64,000 nucleotides of DNA from JADKAV01 sp963818505 (GTDB taxonomy: Bacteria; Actinomycetota; Actinomycetes; S36-B12; UBA10799): assembly GCA_963818505.1 (NCBI GenBank), contig CAWFSJ010000001.1:310001-374000 (forward strand), given 5' to 3'. Below are positions 8,982 through 17,300 of this stretch, one piece after another. Position numbers and translations under genes: made by a program. The notes under the pieces are model-generated. The model worked only from the letters and a program-made list of their open reading frames with translations. It was not told the origin of the DNA and did no database searches. How positions within the stretch are numbered: position 1 is the stretch's first letter; every line of letters begins with the position of its first letter.

Positions 8982-9806
8982 TCAGCTCTGCCCCTGCTCG
9001 TCGGCCGCCGGACCGTCCGGACGCTGGAACCGCTGTTGGACGACCTCGTCGACCAGGCCTGCCAGGTCGCTCTCCTCGAGCCGTCGCACACCGGCGCAGT
9101 CCACTGTGTAGACCACCGGGAAGATCCCCCGGGTCAGATCCGGTCCACCGGTGGCCGAATCGTCGTCGGCGGCGTCATAGAGCGCCTGCAGACATACCCT
9201 GACGGCTTCCCGGTCATTGAGATTCTGCCGGTAGAGCTTCTTCAGCGAGCCCCTGGCGAAGGGGCTGCCCGAGCCGACTGCGTGGTAGTCGTGTTCCTCG
9301 TAGCGTCCGCCAGTGACGTCGTAGGAGAATATGCGGCCGCGCGACTGGGCCTGGTCGTACCCGGCGAACAGCGGGACGACGGCCAAGCCCTGGAAAGCCA
9401 TGCCCAGGTTGCCACGAATGAAGGATGCCAGGCGATTCGCTTTGCCCTCCAGCGACAGGCTCATCCCTTCGATCTTCTCGAAGTGCTCGACCTCGGTCTG
9501 GAACAGCCTGACCATCTCCACGGCCAGACCTGCGGTCCCCGCGATCCCGACCACCGAGTACTCGTCGGCCGGGTAGACCTTCTCGATGTCCCTTTGCGCG
9601 ATGACATTGCCCATCGTTGCGCGCCTGTCCCCTGCCATGACGACGCCGCCGGGGTACTGGGCGGCCACAATGGTGGTTCCGTGTGGCGCCTCGACCCCGC
9701 GCACATCCCGGGCCTGGGCCCACGTGGGATCGTGTGCGGCCAAGAAATCCACGAACGACGAGCCCGGGCGCAGGAAATGGCCGGGCAGACCGGACGACTG
9801 TGTCAC
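8982..9806 (-). CDS. prcB: 20S proteasome beta subunit (catalytic)
   Basis: A 274-residue proteolytic subunit of the Pup-proteasome. A 43-residue propeptide precedes the sequence HG-TTIVAAQY, so autocleavage should expose Thr44 as the catalytic N-terminal nucleophile. GGVVMAGDRRAT and the later GSGSPFARGSLKKLY segments are typical of the family. The GTG start at 9806 overlaps the pup stop by 4 bp (GTGA), implying coupled translation with pup. Confidence 0.97.
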   Translation of the reverse strand: MTQSSGLPGHFLRPGSSFVDFLAAHDPTWAQARDVRGVEAPHGTTIVAAQYPGGVVMAGDRRATMGNVIAQRDIEKVYPADEYSVVGIAGTAGLAVEMVRLFQTEVEHFEKIEGMSLSLEGKANRLASFIRGNLGMAFQGLAVVPLFAGYDQAQSRGRIFSYDVTGGRYEEHDYHAVGSGSPFARGSLKKLYRQNLNDREAVRVCLQALYDAADDDSATGGPDLTRGIFPVVYTVDCAGVRRLEESDLAGLVDEVVQQRFQRPDGPAADEQGQS

Positions 9807-10006
9807 TGGCCGCCCTTCTGTACGAAGCTGGCCACGAACTCCTCGGCGTTCACTTCCAGGACGTCATCGATCTCGTCAAGGATCGAGTCGACGTCGGCGT
9901 CCAGTTCGGCTTTTCGCGCAGACGCAGCCTCCAAGTCCTCGTTCACAACGTCTTCTGTCTGCGCCGTCGAATGCGACCGGCTCTTGTGCTGTTGTTCGTC
10001 TGCCAT
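9803..10006 (-). CDS. pup: Prokaryotic ubiquitin-like protein Pup (GGQ form)
   Basis: A 67-residue, highly acidic and disordered protein that is conjugated to lysines to mark proteins for the proteasome. The C-terminal half (DVDSILDEIDDVLEVNAEEFV) is the Mpa-binding helix. It ends GGQ rather than GGE, so Dop must deamidate the last residue before PafA can use it. The open frame extends upstream to 10165. I start at ATG 10006 because a GGAGG site lies 7-11 nt ahead and the family begins MA. It is first in the pup-prcB-prcA-pafA run. Confidence 0.97.
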   Translation of the reverse strand: MADEQQHKSRSHSTAQTEDVVNEDLEAASARKAELDADVDSILDEIDDVLEVNAEEFVASFVQKGGQ

Positions 10007-10026
10007 GTGACACCTCCGTACGTCAG

Positions 10027-10032
10027 ACACTA
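10027..10032 (-). promoter_or_regulatory. Candidate -10 of the pup-prcBA-pafA operon
   Basis: TAGTGT lies 20 nt upstream of ATG 10006, with a GGAGG ribosome site in between, so this would be a leadered transcript. It lies in the 88-bp divergent gap shared with dop. Confidence 0.4.
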
Positions 10033-10082
10033 GTCGCATGTCCGCCGATTCGGCATCTGCGCCGCAGTCATCAATCCGGCGA

Positions 10083-10088
10083 TAGCCT
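10083..10088 (+). promoter_or_regulatory. Leaderless -10 of dop
   Basis: TAGCCT is followed by exactly 6 nt and then GTG 10095. There is no Shine-Dalgarno site, so a leaderless mRNA is likely. Confidence 0.55.
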
Positions 10089-10094
10089 GGAACG

Positions 10095-11618
10095 GTGAGT
10101 GTCATCAGGGTCATGGGCATAGAGACCGAGTACGGGGTCTCCTCGCCGGGGCATCCGCATGCCAACGCGATGCTGATGTCCAGCCAGGTAGTGACGGCTT
10201 ACGACCGCGCCGCCAATGCCGCGCGCAACACCCGTACCCGCTGGGACTACGACGTGGAGACGCCGCTGCGCGATGCCCGCGGGTTCGACATGAGCCGGGC
10301 TGAGGCCGACCCGACCCAGCTCACAGATGACGACATCGGGATGGCCAACGTCATCCTCACCAACGGGGCCCGCTTCTACGTCGACCATGCCCATCCGGAG
10401 TACTCCAGCCCGGAGGTCCTGACGCCGCGCGATGCGATGCTCTACGACCGCGCCGGACAGATGATCATGGCCAGGGCCGGGCGTCTGGCATCATCGGAAC
10501 CCGGGGCACAGGAGATCAGGCTCTACAAGAACAATACGGACAACAAGGGCGCCTCCTACGGCTGTCACGAGAACTACCTGATGCGGCGCACGACGCCGTT
10601 CCCGCGAATCGTCTCGACGATGATTCCCTTCTTCGTCTCCCGTCAGGTGATCACCGGAGCCGGGCGGGTGGGCATCACCCAGGATGGCAAGGTCGACGGG
10701 TTCCAGCTGACGCAGCGGGCCGACTACTTCGAGGTCGAAGTGGGCCTGGAGACCACTCTCAAGCGCCCGATCATCAACACCCGCGATGAACCGCACGCCG
10801 ACCCCGAGCTCTACCGGCGTCTGCACGTGATCATCGGCGATGCCAACCTCAGTGAGTACGCGACATTCTTGAAGATGGGCATCACGTCCCTTGCGCTGAG
10901 CATGGTCGAAGAGGGCTGGGACTTCACAGGATTTGCGCTCGAGCGGCCGGTGCGGCAATTGCACGCGGTGTCCCACGACCCGTCGCTGCGCCAGCAGCTG
11001 GAACTGCGCGATGGCCGGCGTCTCACCGCCGTGCAGATGCAGATCGAGTTCGTGGAACAAGCGCGCAAGTTCACCGACGACAGGTTCGGCGCAGACGCGG
11101 ATGCGCCGACTCTCGAGATTCTCGACGAATGGGAGTCCACCCTCGACGCCCTGCTACGCGACCCGTCAGAACTGTCCGATCGCCTCGACTGGGTCGCCAA
11201 GAAGGTTCTGTTGGACGGATACCGCCGCAGGGACGCATTGGAGTACGGGGATCCGCGTCTGGATCTGGTCGACCTCCAGTACGCCGACGTCGACCCGGGC
11301 CGCGGGCTCTGGGCGCGCTTGGAGAAGCACTCCCGCCTACGTCGGCTGACCACCGACGAGGAGGTGACCCGGGCGATGTCCCATGCCCCGGTAGACACGA
11401 GGGCGTACTTCCGCGGGGAATGCCTGCGCCGGTACCCGCGGCAGGTGACAGCGGCCAGTTGGGACTCAGTGATCTTCGACCTGCCCGGGCGTTCAGCGCT
11501 GCAGCGGGTACCCACACTGGATCCATTGCGCGGCACCCAGGCACACGTGCAGGAACTGCTGGACGCCAGCGCGACGGCCGCTGAGTTGATCGGCGCGCTG
11601 CAGTCGATGTCGGGCTGA
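10095..11618 (+). CDS. dop: Pup deamidase/depupylase Dop
   Basis: A 507-residue paralogue of PafA that deamidates the C-terminal Gln of Pup and removes Pup from substrates. It shares GIETEYGV (residues 8-15), LYKNNTDNKGASYGCHENYL and INTRDEPHADPELYRRLHVIIGDANLSE with PafA. It also carries the Dop-specific insert after residue 40 (RNTRTRWDYDVETPLRDARGFD). The start GTG 10095 is set by the -10 hexamer 6 nt upstream. In most actinobacteria dop lies in the same direction as pup. Here it is transcribed away from pup. Confidence 0.96.
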   Translation: MSVIRVMGIETEYGVSSPGHPHANAMLMSSQVVTAYDRAANAARNTRTRWDYDVETPLRDARGFDMSRAEADPTQLTDDDIGMANVILTNGARFYVDHAHPEYSSPEVLTPRDAMLYDRAGQMIMARAGRLASSEPGAQEIRLYKNNTDNKGASYGCHENYLMRRTTPFPRIVSTMIPFFVSRQVITGAGRVGITQDGKVDGFQLTQRADYFEVEVGLETTLKRPIINTRDEPHADPELYRRLHVIIGDANLSEYATFLKMGITSLALSMVEEGWDFTGFALERPVRQLHAVSHDPSLRQQLELRDGRRLTAVQMQIEFVEQARKFTDDRFGADADAPTLEILDEWESTLDALLRDPSELSDRLDWVAKKVLLDGYRRRDALEYGDPRLDLVDLQYADVDPGRGLWARLEKHSRLRRLTTDEEVTRAMSHAPVDTRAYFRGECLRRYPRQVTAASWDSVIFDLPGRSALQRVPTLDPLRGTQAHVQELLDASATAAELIGALQSMSG

Positions 11619-11736
11619 TCACCGCCGCTCGGGCTGCGTGGGCCCAGAACCAAACCGGAGCCACTGATCCGATCGGGTGACCGTTGATCGGGTGAAGAGG
11701 TGAACATGGGCCACTGCCGGCACCGATTCAAGGAGC

Positions 11737-12585
11737 ATGCGCAAGACGGCAGTGACGTTGACAGTAGCCGGCCTCATGATGGGTCAGGCGGCCGTCACAA
11801 GCGCTGCGTCTGCGGTCTCCCCGGTGCCAGCGGGCAATCACAACCTCACCGCGGCAACGACCACCAGCCTCAACGTGAGCATCAGCGGCGTGGACAAGGC
11901 ACGGGTCAAGGTCAAGGGTCACGGCATCAAGCGCGTTGTGAGGTCATCCACGGTCCTTCGCCTTCCCGAGGGCATCTACCGGGTGCGCGCATTCCGTGTG
12001 CAGAGCGCCGGGACCGCCTACTCCCCCAAGCATCGCCAGTTCCGGTTGACCGCCAAGGGCGGCACGTCAGTGCTCGTGGCCGTGCACTATGACGAGGTCA
12101 CCGCGCCGGCAACCACGGACAAGCGTGTTCCTGCCTCCCGGATCCCGGACGGCGACATCGCCACCATGGTGCAGCTGGTCAACGAGGCCCGCGGCCAGCA
12201 GCAGCAATGCGGAACCAAGACCATGCCGCCAGCGCCTCCGGTCCTGTACAACGCCGACATCGCGAAGGCCGCCCAGGCCCACGCCGAGGACATGGCCGCC
12301 AAGGACTACTTCGATCACACATCGCTGGACGGCCGGTCCTTCGTCGACCGGATCCGCGCCACCGACTACTCGGGCTCAGCGGCCGGTGAGAACATCGCCA
12401 GTGGCTTCCCCACACCGCAGGAAACGATGCGTGGCTGGCTGAAGAGCCCAGGACACTGCGTCAACCTGATGGATCCTGAGTTCGACCACATGGGTCTCGG
12501 TTTCGCCGAACGCAAAGACCCGAAGTACACCCTCGGCATCACCTACTGGGTTCAGGACTTCGGTTACGACCGCAGCAGTTACTAG
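11737..12585 (+). CDS. Secreted CAP/SCP-domain protein
   Basis: A 282-residue protein with a Sec signal peptide (about residues 1-25), a beta-rich N-terminal region and a C-terminal CAP (SCP/PR1-like) domain. The CAP segments visible are MVQLVNEARGQ, LYNADIAKAAQAHAEDMA, FDHTSLDG, GENIASGF and MRGWLKSPGHCVNLMDPEF. Bacterial CAP proteins are extracellular, but their biochemical roles are mostly unknown. An AAGGAG site lies just ahead of ATG 11737. The gene is inserted between dop and mpa and converges with mpa, leaving only 3 bp between stops. A link to the proteasome is not implied. Confidence 0.88.
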   Translation: MRKTAVTLTVAGLMMGQAAVTSAASAVSPVPAGNHNLTAATTTSLNVSISGVDKARVKVKGHGIKRVVRSSTVLRLPEGIYRVRAFRVQSAGTAYSPKHRQFRLTAKGGTSVLVAVHYDEVTAPATTDKRVPASRIPDGDIATMVQLVNEARGQQQQCGTKTMPPAPPVLYNADIAKAAQAHAEDMAAKDYFDHTSLDGRSFVDRIRATDYSGSAAGENIASGFPTPQETMRGWLKSPGHCVNLMDPEFDHMGLGFAERKDPKYTLGITYWVQDFGYDRSSY

Positions 12586-12588
12586 GCC

Positions 12589-14226
12589 CTACAAGTACTG
12601 GCCGGTGTTGGCCACATTGTCGATGGTGCGTCCCGGTTCGTCGCCTTGCTTGCCCTGGACCAGCGTGCGGATGAAGATGATCCGTTCGCCCTTCTTGCCC
12701 GAGATACGTGCCCAGTCGTCCGGGTTCGTCGTGTTGGGCAGGTCCTCGTTCTCCCGGAACTCGTCCACGCAGGCTGAGAGCAGGTGCTGGAGGCGAATGC
12801 CCTTCTGGCCGCTGTCGAGGAAGTCCTTGATGGCGTTCTTCTTGGCCCGGGACACGATGTTCTCGAGCATCGCCCCGGAGTTGAAGTCCTTGAAGTACAG
12901 GACCTCCTTGTCGCCGTTGGCGTAGGTGACCTCGAGGAAACGGTTCTCGTCGGCTTCGGAGTACATACGTTCCACGGTCCGCTGGATCATTGCCGCCACG
13001 CACGCATGTGGGTCCTCGCCGTGCTCTGAGAGGTCGTCGGGGTGCAGCGGCAGGTGGGCGACCAGGTACTTGGCCATGATGTCGGCTGCGGCTTGGGCGT
13101 CGGGGCGCTCGATCTTGATCTTCACGTCGAGGCGCCCGGGGCGCAGGATGGCCGGGTCGATCATGTCCTCACGGTTGCTCGCCCCGATCACGATGACGTT
13201 CTCGAGGCCCTCCACACCATCGATCTCGGAGAGCAGTTGCGGCACGATCGTGTTCTCGACGTCACTGGAGACACCCGAGCCGCGTGTGCGGAACAGCGAG
13301 TCCATCTCGTCGAAGAAGACGATCACGGGCATCCCCTCGCTGGCCTTCTCGCGGGCCCGCTGGAAGACCAGGCGGATGTGTCGCTCGGTCTCCCCGACGT
13401 ACTTGTTGAGCAACTCGGGGCCCTTGATGTTGAGGAAGAAGGAACGGCCCTGCTCGATGCCTTCGCGCGCCGCCACCTTCTTGGCCAGCGAGTTGGCAAC
13501 CGCCTTCGCGATCAGTGTCTTGCCGCACCCGGGAGGGCCGTACAGAAGGATCCCCTTCGGGGCGCGCAGCTCGTGCTCGCGGAACAGATCCGCGTGCATG
13601 AACGGCAACTCGACGGCATCGCGGATCATCTCGATCTGGGAACTGAGCCCACCGATGTCCTCGTAATCGATGTCCGGCACCTCTTCGAGGACGAGTTCTT
13701 CGACCTCGGCCTTGGGGATCCGCTCGACGGCGAAACCGGAGCGCGTGTCGAACAGCAGCGAGTCGCCCGCACGCAACTTCTGGGTGCGCAGCGGTTCCGC
13801 GAGGTGGATCACCTGCTCCTCGTCGGTGTGGGCGATGACCAGCGCCCTCGCACCGCCCTCGAGGATCTCCTTGAGCATCACGATGTCCCCACGCCTTTCG
13901 AAACCGGCGATGTCCACGATGTTCAGGGCTTCGTTGAGCATGACCTCCTGGCCAGGCACGAGACTGCTCGCGTCCACCGTCGGGGTGGCCACCACCCGCA
14001 TCTTGCGCCCGCCGGTGAAGATGTTGATGGAAGCGTCCGGCAGGGTCTCGAGGTACACGCCGTAGGCGCTCGGCGGCTCGGCGAGGCGGTCCACCTCGGC
14101 TTTCAACGTCAGGATCTGGGCTCTGGCCTCGCGCAGCGTGTGCGTCATCCGCTCGTTGTTCGCGCGCTGCTTGGCCAATTCCGCGCGGACCTGCTCCAGT
14201 TCGTCGCTGCGCGCATCGTCGGACAT
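12589..14226 (-). CDS. mpa: Proteasome-associated AAA ATPase ARC/Mpa
   Basis: A 545-residue hexameric AAA+ unfoldase that recognises Pup and feeds substrates into the 20S core. In order it has an N-terminal coiled coil (residues 5-50) that binds Pup, an OB region, Walker A GPPGCGKT (230-237), Walker B FFDEMDSLF and an arginine-finger region (ILRPGRLDVKIKI). It ends in QYL, the tail with a penultimate tyrosine that docks on the proteasome. AAAGGTGG precedes ATG 14226. It lies 42 nt after trmI on the same strand. Confidence 0.97.
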   Translation of the reverse strand: MSDDARSDELEQVRAELAKQRANNERMTHTLREARAQILTLKAEVDRLAEPPSAYGVYLETLPDASINIFTGGRKMRVVATPTVDASSLVPGQEVMLNEALNIVDIAGFERRGDIVMLKEILEGGARALVIAHTDEEQVIHLAEPLRTQKLRAGDSLLFDTRSGFAVERIPKAEVEELVLEEVPDIDYEDIGGLSSQIEMIRDAVELPFMHADLFREHELRAPKGILLYGPPGCGKTLIAKAVANSLAKKVAAREGIEQGRSFFLNIKGPELLNKYVGETERHIRLVFQRAREKASEGMPVIVFFDEMDSLFRTRGSGVSSDVENTIVPQLLSEIDGVEGLENVIVIGASNREDMIDPAILRPGRLDVKIKIERPDAQAAADIMAKYLVAHLPLHPDDLSEHGEDPHACVAAMIQRTVERMYSEADENRFLEVTYANGDKEVLYFKDFNSGAMLENIVSRAKKNAIKDFLDSGQKGIRLQHLLSACVDEFRENEDLPNTTNPDDWARISGKKGERIIFIRTLVQGKQGDEPGRTIDNVANTGQYL

Positions 14227-14268
14227 CTGCGGTCCACCTTTCGCAAGCTATGGGGCTTGTGAACGACC

Positions 14269-15180
14269 CTATACGTCCTGGGGAGGATTTCCACCCGGTG
14301 ATTTGTCGGCCGAGCGCGGCCCGTCGTAGTCGGCGCCATACGCGCCCTTGGCCGGTCTTGTCCGCTTAGCGGGAGCCTGGACCCCGGCGGCCAGTCGGCG
14401 TGAGTAGACCAGGAAGCCGGTGTGGCCGATCATGCGGTGATCGGGGCGCACCGCCAGGCCCTCCACGTGCCAGCTTCGGTGCATCGTCTCGGAGGCCTTG
14501 GGTTCGGTCCACCCGCCACGGGCGCGCAGTTCTTCGACGACGCGCGACAACTGGGTGGTGGTCGCCACGTAAACACACAGAACCCCGCCGGGAACCAGGG
14601 CGGCTTCCACCGTCGGCAGGACCTCCCACGGAGCCAACATGTCCAGCACTGCCCGGTCGAAGGGTCCCGTCGGTGCGACCTCCTCCAGCGCGCCGGTCAA
14701 CAACGTCCAGTTGTCAGGTTCGCCGTCGAAGAACTTGCTCACGTTGCGGTGTGCGATCTCGGCGAAATCCTCTCGTTTCTCAACGGAGGTCAGGTGCCCT
14801 GAACCGGCGATCGCGCGCAGGAGCCAGCAGCTCAAGGCGCCTGATCCGGCGCCCGCCTCAAGGACCCGGGCGCCCGGATGGATGTCGGTGAACGCGATGA
14901 TCAGGGCCGCGTCTTTGGGGTAGATGATCGTGGCGCCGCGCGGCATCGACATGACGAAGTCGTTCAGCAGTGGCCGCAGCGCCAGGTACGCGGTGCCTTT
15001 GCTGGAGCTCACCACGATTCCCTCGCTCTGATCGATCAGGTCGTCATGGTCGATCCCGCCTTTGGCCGTGTGGAAACGCTGCCCGGCCTGCAGCGTGATC
15101 GTGTGCATTTTGCCCTTCGCGTCGGTCAGTTGGACTTGTTCACCGGCCGCGAACGGGGCTGCCTCGGGGGTTTGCGTCAC
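14269..15180 (-). CDS. trmI: tRNA (adenine-58-N1)-methyltransferase TrmI
   Basis: A 303-residue SAM-dependent enzyme that methylates A58 in the T-loop of tRNAs. Motif I is VLEAGAGSGALSCWLL, followed by the segments SVEKREDF and FDRAVLDMLAPWEVL. The open frame extends upstream to 15270, but that part lacks family similarity. I use GTG 15180, which has TACTGT 8 nt upstream. It is next to mpa and divergent from a membrane protease; in M. tuberculosis a RecB-like gene also neighbours trmI. Confidence 0.92.
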   Translation of the reverse strand: MTQTPEAAPFAAGEQVQLTDAKGKMHTITLQAGQRFHTAKGGIDHDDLIDQSEGIVVSSSKGTAYLALRPLLNDFVMSMPRGATIIYPKDAALIIAFTDIHPGARVLEAGAGSGALSCWLLRAIAGSGHLTSVEKREDFAEIAHRNVSKFFDGEPDNWTLLTGALEEVAPTGPFDRAVLDMLAPWEVLPTVEAALVPGGVLCVYVATTTQLSRVVEELRARGGWTEPKASETMHRSWHVEGLAVRPDHRMIGHTGFLVYSRRLAAGVQAPAKRTRPAKGAYGADYDGPRSADKSPGGNPPQDV

Positions 15181-15188
15181 AGTTGAGC

Positions 15189-15194
15189 ACAGTA
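15189..15194 (-). promoter_or_regulatory. Leaderless -10 of trmI
   Basis: TACTGT lies 8 nt upstream of GTG 15180. It lies 8 bp from the opposing hexamer of the divergent protease gene. Confidence 0.5.
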
Positions 15195-15202
15195 TCCGCA
15201 GG

Positions 15203-15208
15203 TAGTGT
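15203..15208 (+). promoter_or_regulatory. Leaderless -10 of the M50 protease gene
   Basis: TAGTGT is followed by 7 nt and then GTG 15216. This supports 15216 as the start rather than the TTG at 15183. Confidence 0.5.
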
Positions 15209-15215
15209 CGCTGGT

Positions 15216-16295
15216 GTGGGCGACGGCGGACTGCGATTCCAGGTGGCGGGGTTCCCGGTGCATCTGCCACTGGGCGGAATCCTCGGCGTGCTGCTCATCG
15301 CGTACCTGTGGGCACCGGCCTTCGAGTCCCCTGGAAACCCGGGATTCGCCCTGGCGGGGGTATTCGCCGCCCTGCTGTACGTCTGTGTGCTGATCCATGA
15401 ACTCGCGCACGCGTGGGCCGCACGAGCATTCGGGTATCCGGTGCACGGAATCACTTTGTGGTTGCTCGGCGGCTACACAGTGTACGAACGCCGGGACAGT
15501 CGGCCGGGCGCTGAACTTGTGGTGGCCGTTGTCGGGCCGTTGAGCACCCTCGCCATCGCGGCACTGTGCTGGCTCGCCTCGGGTCTCACTGGCGGATCTG
15601 TCGAGATGGTCCTGGCCGCACTGGCCTGGACGAACCTGTTGCTGGGCGTTCTGAACCTGCTTCCCGGCGCCCCGCTGGACGGGGGCGGAGTGGTGAAGTC
15701 GATCGTCTGGAAGGCCACCGGATCCGAGGCGAAAGGGGCCAAGGCCGCCGGATACGCCGGGCTGGCGATCGCTGCGGCCCTGGGTGTCGTGGCGGTGATC
15801 GCGTTGCTGGGCGGCTCCACGAGTGCTCTGCTGACCGGAGTGCTTGCAGCATTCATCGGCTTCGGCGCGTATCAATCACTCAAGTCGGCCAAGGACTCCC
15901 AGGTCGTGGACCGGCTCTCGTCACGGATTCCGGGGCTGATCGTGCCGGTGCTCGCGGTCAGCGACAAGGAGACCCTGGGTGCGGCACTGGCCCGGTGGGA
16001 CCGGACGAGGCAGGCGGCGATAGTGACCGTGGATGATGCCGGCCGGTTGCTTGCCGCGCTGTCGTTGCCGTCGGCGCAGGCAGTGCCCGCTGACCGCCAG
16101 GACGACGTCGCGATCGGTCCGTTCACACTGATGATCGCGGCGGAACAGCGCGCGGTTCTCGGCTCCGACCCGTCGGGTCTGCTGCGTGCGCTGGCCGAGA
16201 GTGGGCAGTCGATGGTCTTCGTGGTCGACGAGGGCGGCAAGCCGCTCGGGATTCTCACTGCGGCCGATGTGAACAACTCGCTGGACCAGCGCTGA
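15216..16295 (+). CDS. Site-2 protease family (M50) membrane metalloprotease with CBS region
   Basis: A 359-residue intramembrane zinc protease. HELAH at residues 61-65 supplies two zinc ligands and NLLPGAPLDGGG, the site-2-protease DG motif, lies in a later membrane segment. There are about six hydrophobic segments in the first 220 residues. The C-terminal 150 residues resemble paired CBS domains (ending LGILTAADVNN), which sense nucleotides in relatives. A TTG at 15183 would add 11 residues, but the -10 hexamer would then lie inside the gene. The substrate is unknown. Confidence 0.88.
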   Translation: MGDGGLRFQVAGFPVHLPLGGILGVLLIAYLWAPAFESPGNPGFALAGVFAALLYVCVLIHELAHAWAARAFGYPVHGITLWLLGGYTVYERRDSRPGAELVVAVVGPLSTLAIAALCWLASGLTGGSVEMVLAALAWTNLLLGVLNLLPGAPLDGGGVVKSIVWKATGSEAKGAKAAGYAGLAIAAALGVVAVIALLGGSTSALLTGVLAAFIGFGAYQSLKSAKDSQVVDRLSSRIPGLIVPVLAVSDKETLGAALARWDRTRQAAIVTVDDAGRLLAALSLPSAQAVPADRQDDVAIGPFTLMIAAEQRAVLGSDPSGLLRALAESGQSMVFVVDEGGKPLGILTAADVNNSLDQR

Positions 16296-16343
16296 GCGTC
16301 CACAACTGGCGCGCGGCGAGGACGACTTGTCACGGGTGCGGCC

Positions 16344-16349
16344 TACTGT
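16344..16349 (+). promoter_or_regulatory. Leaderless -10 of the RecB-like nuclease gene
   Basis: TACTGT lies exactly 6 nt upstream of GTG 16356. Confidence 0.5.
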
Positions 16350-16355
16350 GATCTC

Positions 16356-17300
16356 GTGACCTCAACACCGCCAGAACTCAGCCAGACCGAACCCGGTGCG
16401 GGCGCAGTACGCGAGCGCAAGCGCAGCGGTCTGCAGGGACACCCACTTCTCGGAGCCCTGTCTCCCAGTCGTGCCTCGGACTTCCTCACCTGTCCCCTGC
16501 TATACCGTTACCGCACGATCGACCGGCTGCCCGAGCGCCCAGGCCTCGCCGCTTTTCGCGGGACGTTGGTCCACGAGGTCCTCGACCGGTTGTTCGCCCA
16601 GCCAGGATCGCAGCGGACGCCGGACACCGCAGCCGACCTGGTGGTGCCCACGCTTCAGGACCTGCTCGATGCCGAACCGGAAGCCGCCTTTGCGATCGTG
16701 GAGGACGCCGCATGGCCTGCGGAAGCACCGCCTGACGTGCCGGAGGGCTCCAGGGACAGGCTGATCCAAGAGGCCCGAACGCTGCTCACCTCATACTTCG
16801 CGATGGAGGATCCGAGCGCCATCGACGGCGTTCGCCGCGAGCAGTTGGTCGAGTCCTTCCTGGCTGAGGACTTCCTTTTGCGCGGATACGTCGACCGGAT
16901 CGACGAGGTGGACGGCAGGTTGCGGGTCGTGGACTACAAAACCGGGAAGGCACCGGGACAGGCATGGGAACAGAGCGCCATGTTCCAGTTGCGCTTCTAC
17001 GCCCTGGTGGTGCAGCGCTCGACCGGCAAGGTGCCCGAGCGGCTGCAGTTGCTCTACCTGGGTAACCGGGAGGTGCTCACCTACCACCCGGACGAGGAGG
17101 ACCTGGCACGCTTCGAACGCAAACTGCAGGCCTTGTGGCAGGCCATCACGCGGGCCGCCGAGCGCGGCGACTGGCGGCCACGGGCGTCCAAGAAGTGCCA
17201 GTGGTGCTCCCACCAGGCCATATGCCCGGAGTTCGGCGGGACCGTGCCACCCCTGCCCCCTGCGCCGGTTGCCGAAGATTCACTTACGGTGGAACAGTGA
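16356..17300 (+). CDS. RecB-family PD-(D/E)XK exonuclease with Fe-S cluster motif
   Basis: A 314-residue single-domain nuclease resembling the C-terminal nuclease part of RecB/AddB. The catalytic core is GYVDRID (about 177-183) and VVDYKTGKAP with DYK at 193-195. Cys46 together with the C-terminal CQWC and a following Cys fits the four-cysteine iron-sulfur staple of AddB-type nucleases. There is no helicase domain. A homologue lies near trmI in mycobacteria. The stop overlaps the GTG of the downstream ABC gene by 4 bp. Its exact DNA-processing role is not established. Confidence 0.88.
   Translation: MTSTPPELSQTEPGAGAVRERKRSGLQGHPLLGALSPSRASDFLTCPLLYRYRTIDRLPERPGLAAFRGTLVHEVLDRLFAQPGSQRTPDTAADLVVPTLQDLLDAEPEAAFAIVEDAAWPAEAPPDVPEGSRDRLIQEARTLLTSYFAMEDPSAIDGVRREQLVESFLAEDFLLRGYVDRIDEVDGRLRVVDYKTGKAPGQAWEQSAMFQLRFYALVVQRSTGKVPERLQLLYLGNREVLTYHPDEEDLARFERKLQALWQAITRAAERGDWRPRASKKCQWCSHQAICPEFGGTVPPLPPAPVAEDSLTVEQ
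17285..17290 (+). promoter_or_regulatory. Internal leaderless -10 of the ABC exporter genes
   Basis: TACGGT lies inside the 3' end of the nuclease gene, 6 nt upstream of GTG 17297. The exporter can therefore be transcribed independently. Confidence 0.5.

Noticed and set aside
13042..14262. Long plus-strand ORF opposite mpa
   Set aside because: It is an antisense shadow produced by G/C-rich third codon positions. It has no recognisable domain, while the minus strand encodes a complete ARC/Mpa ATPase.
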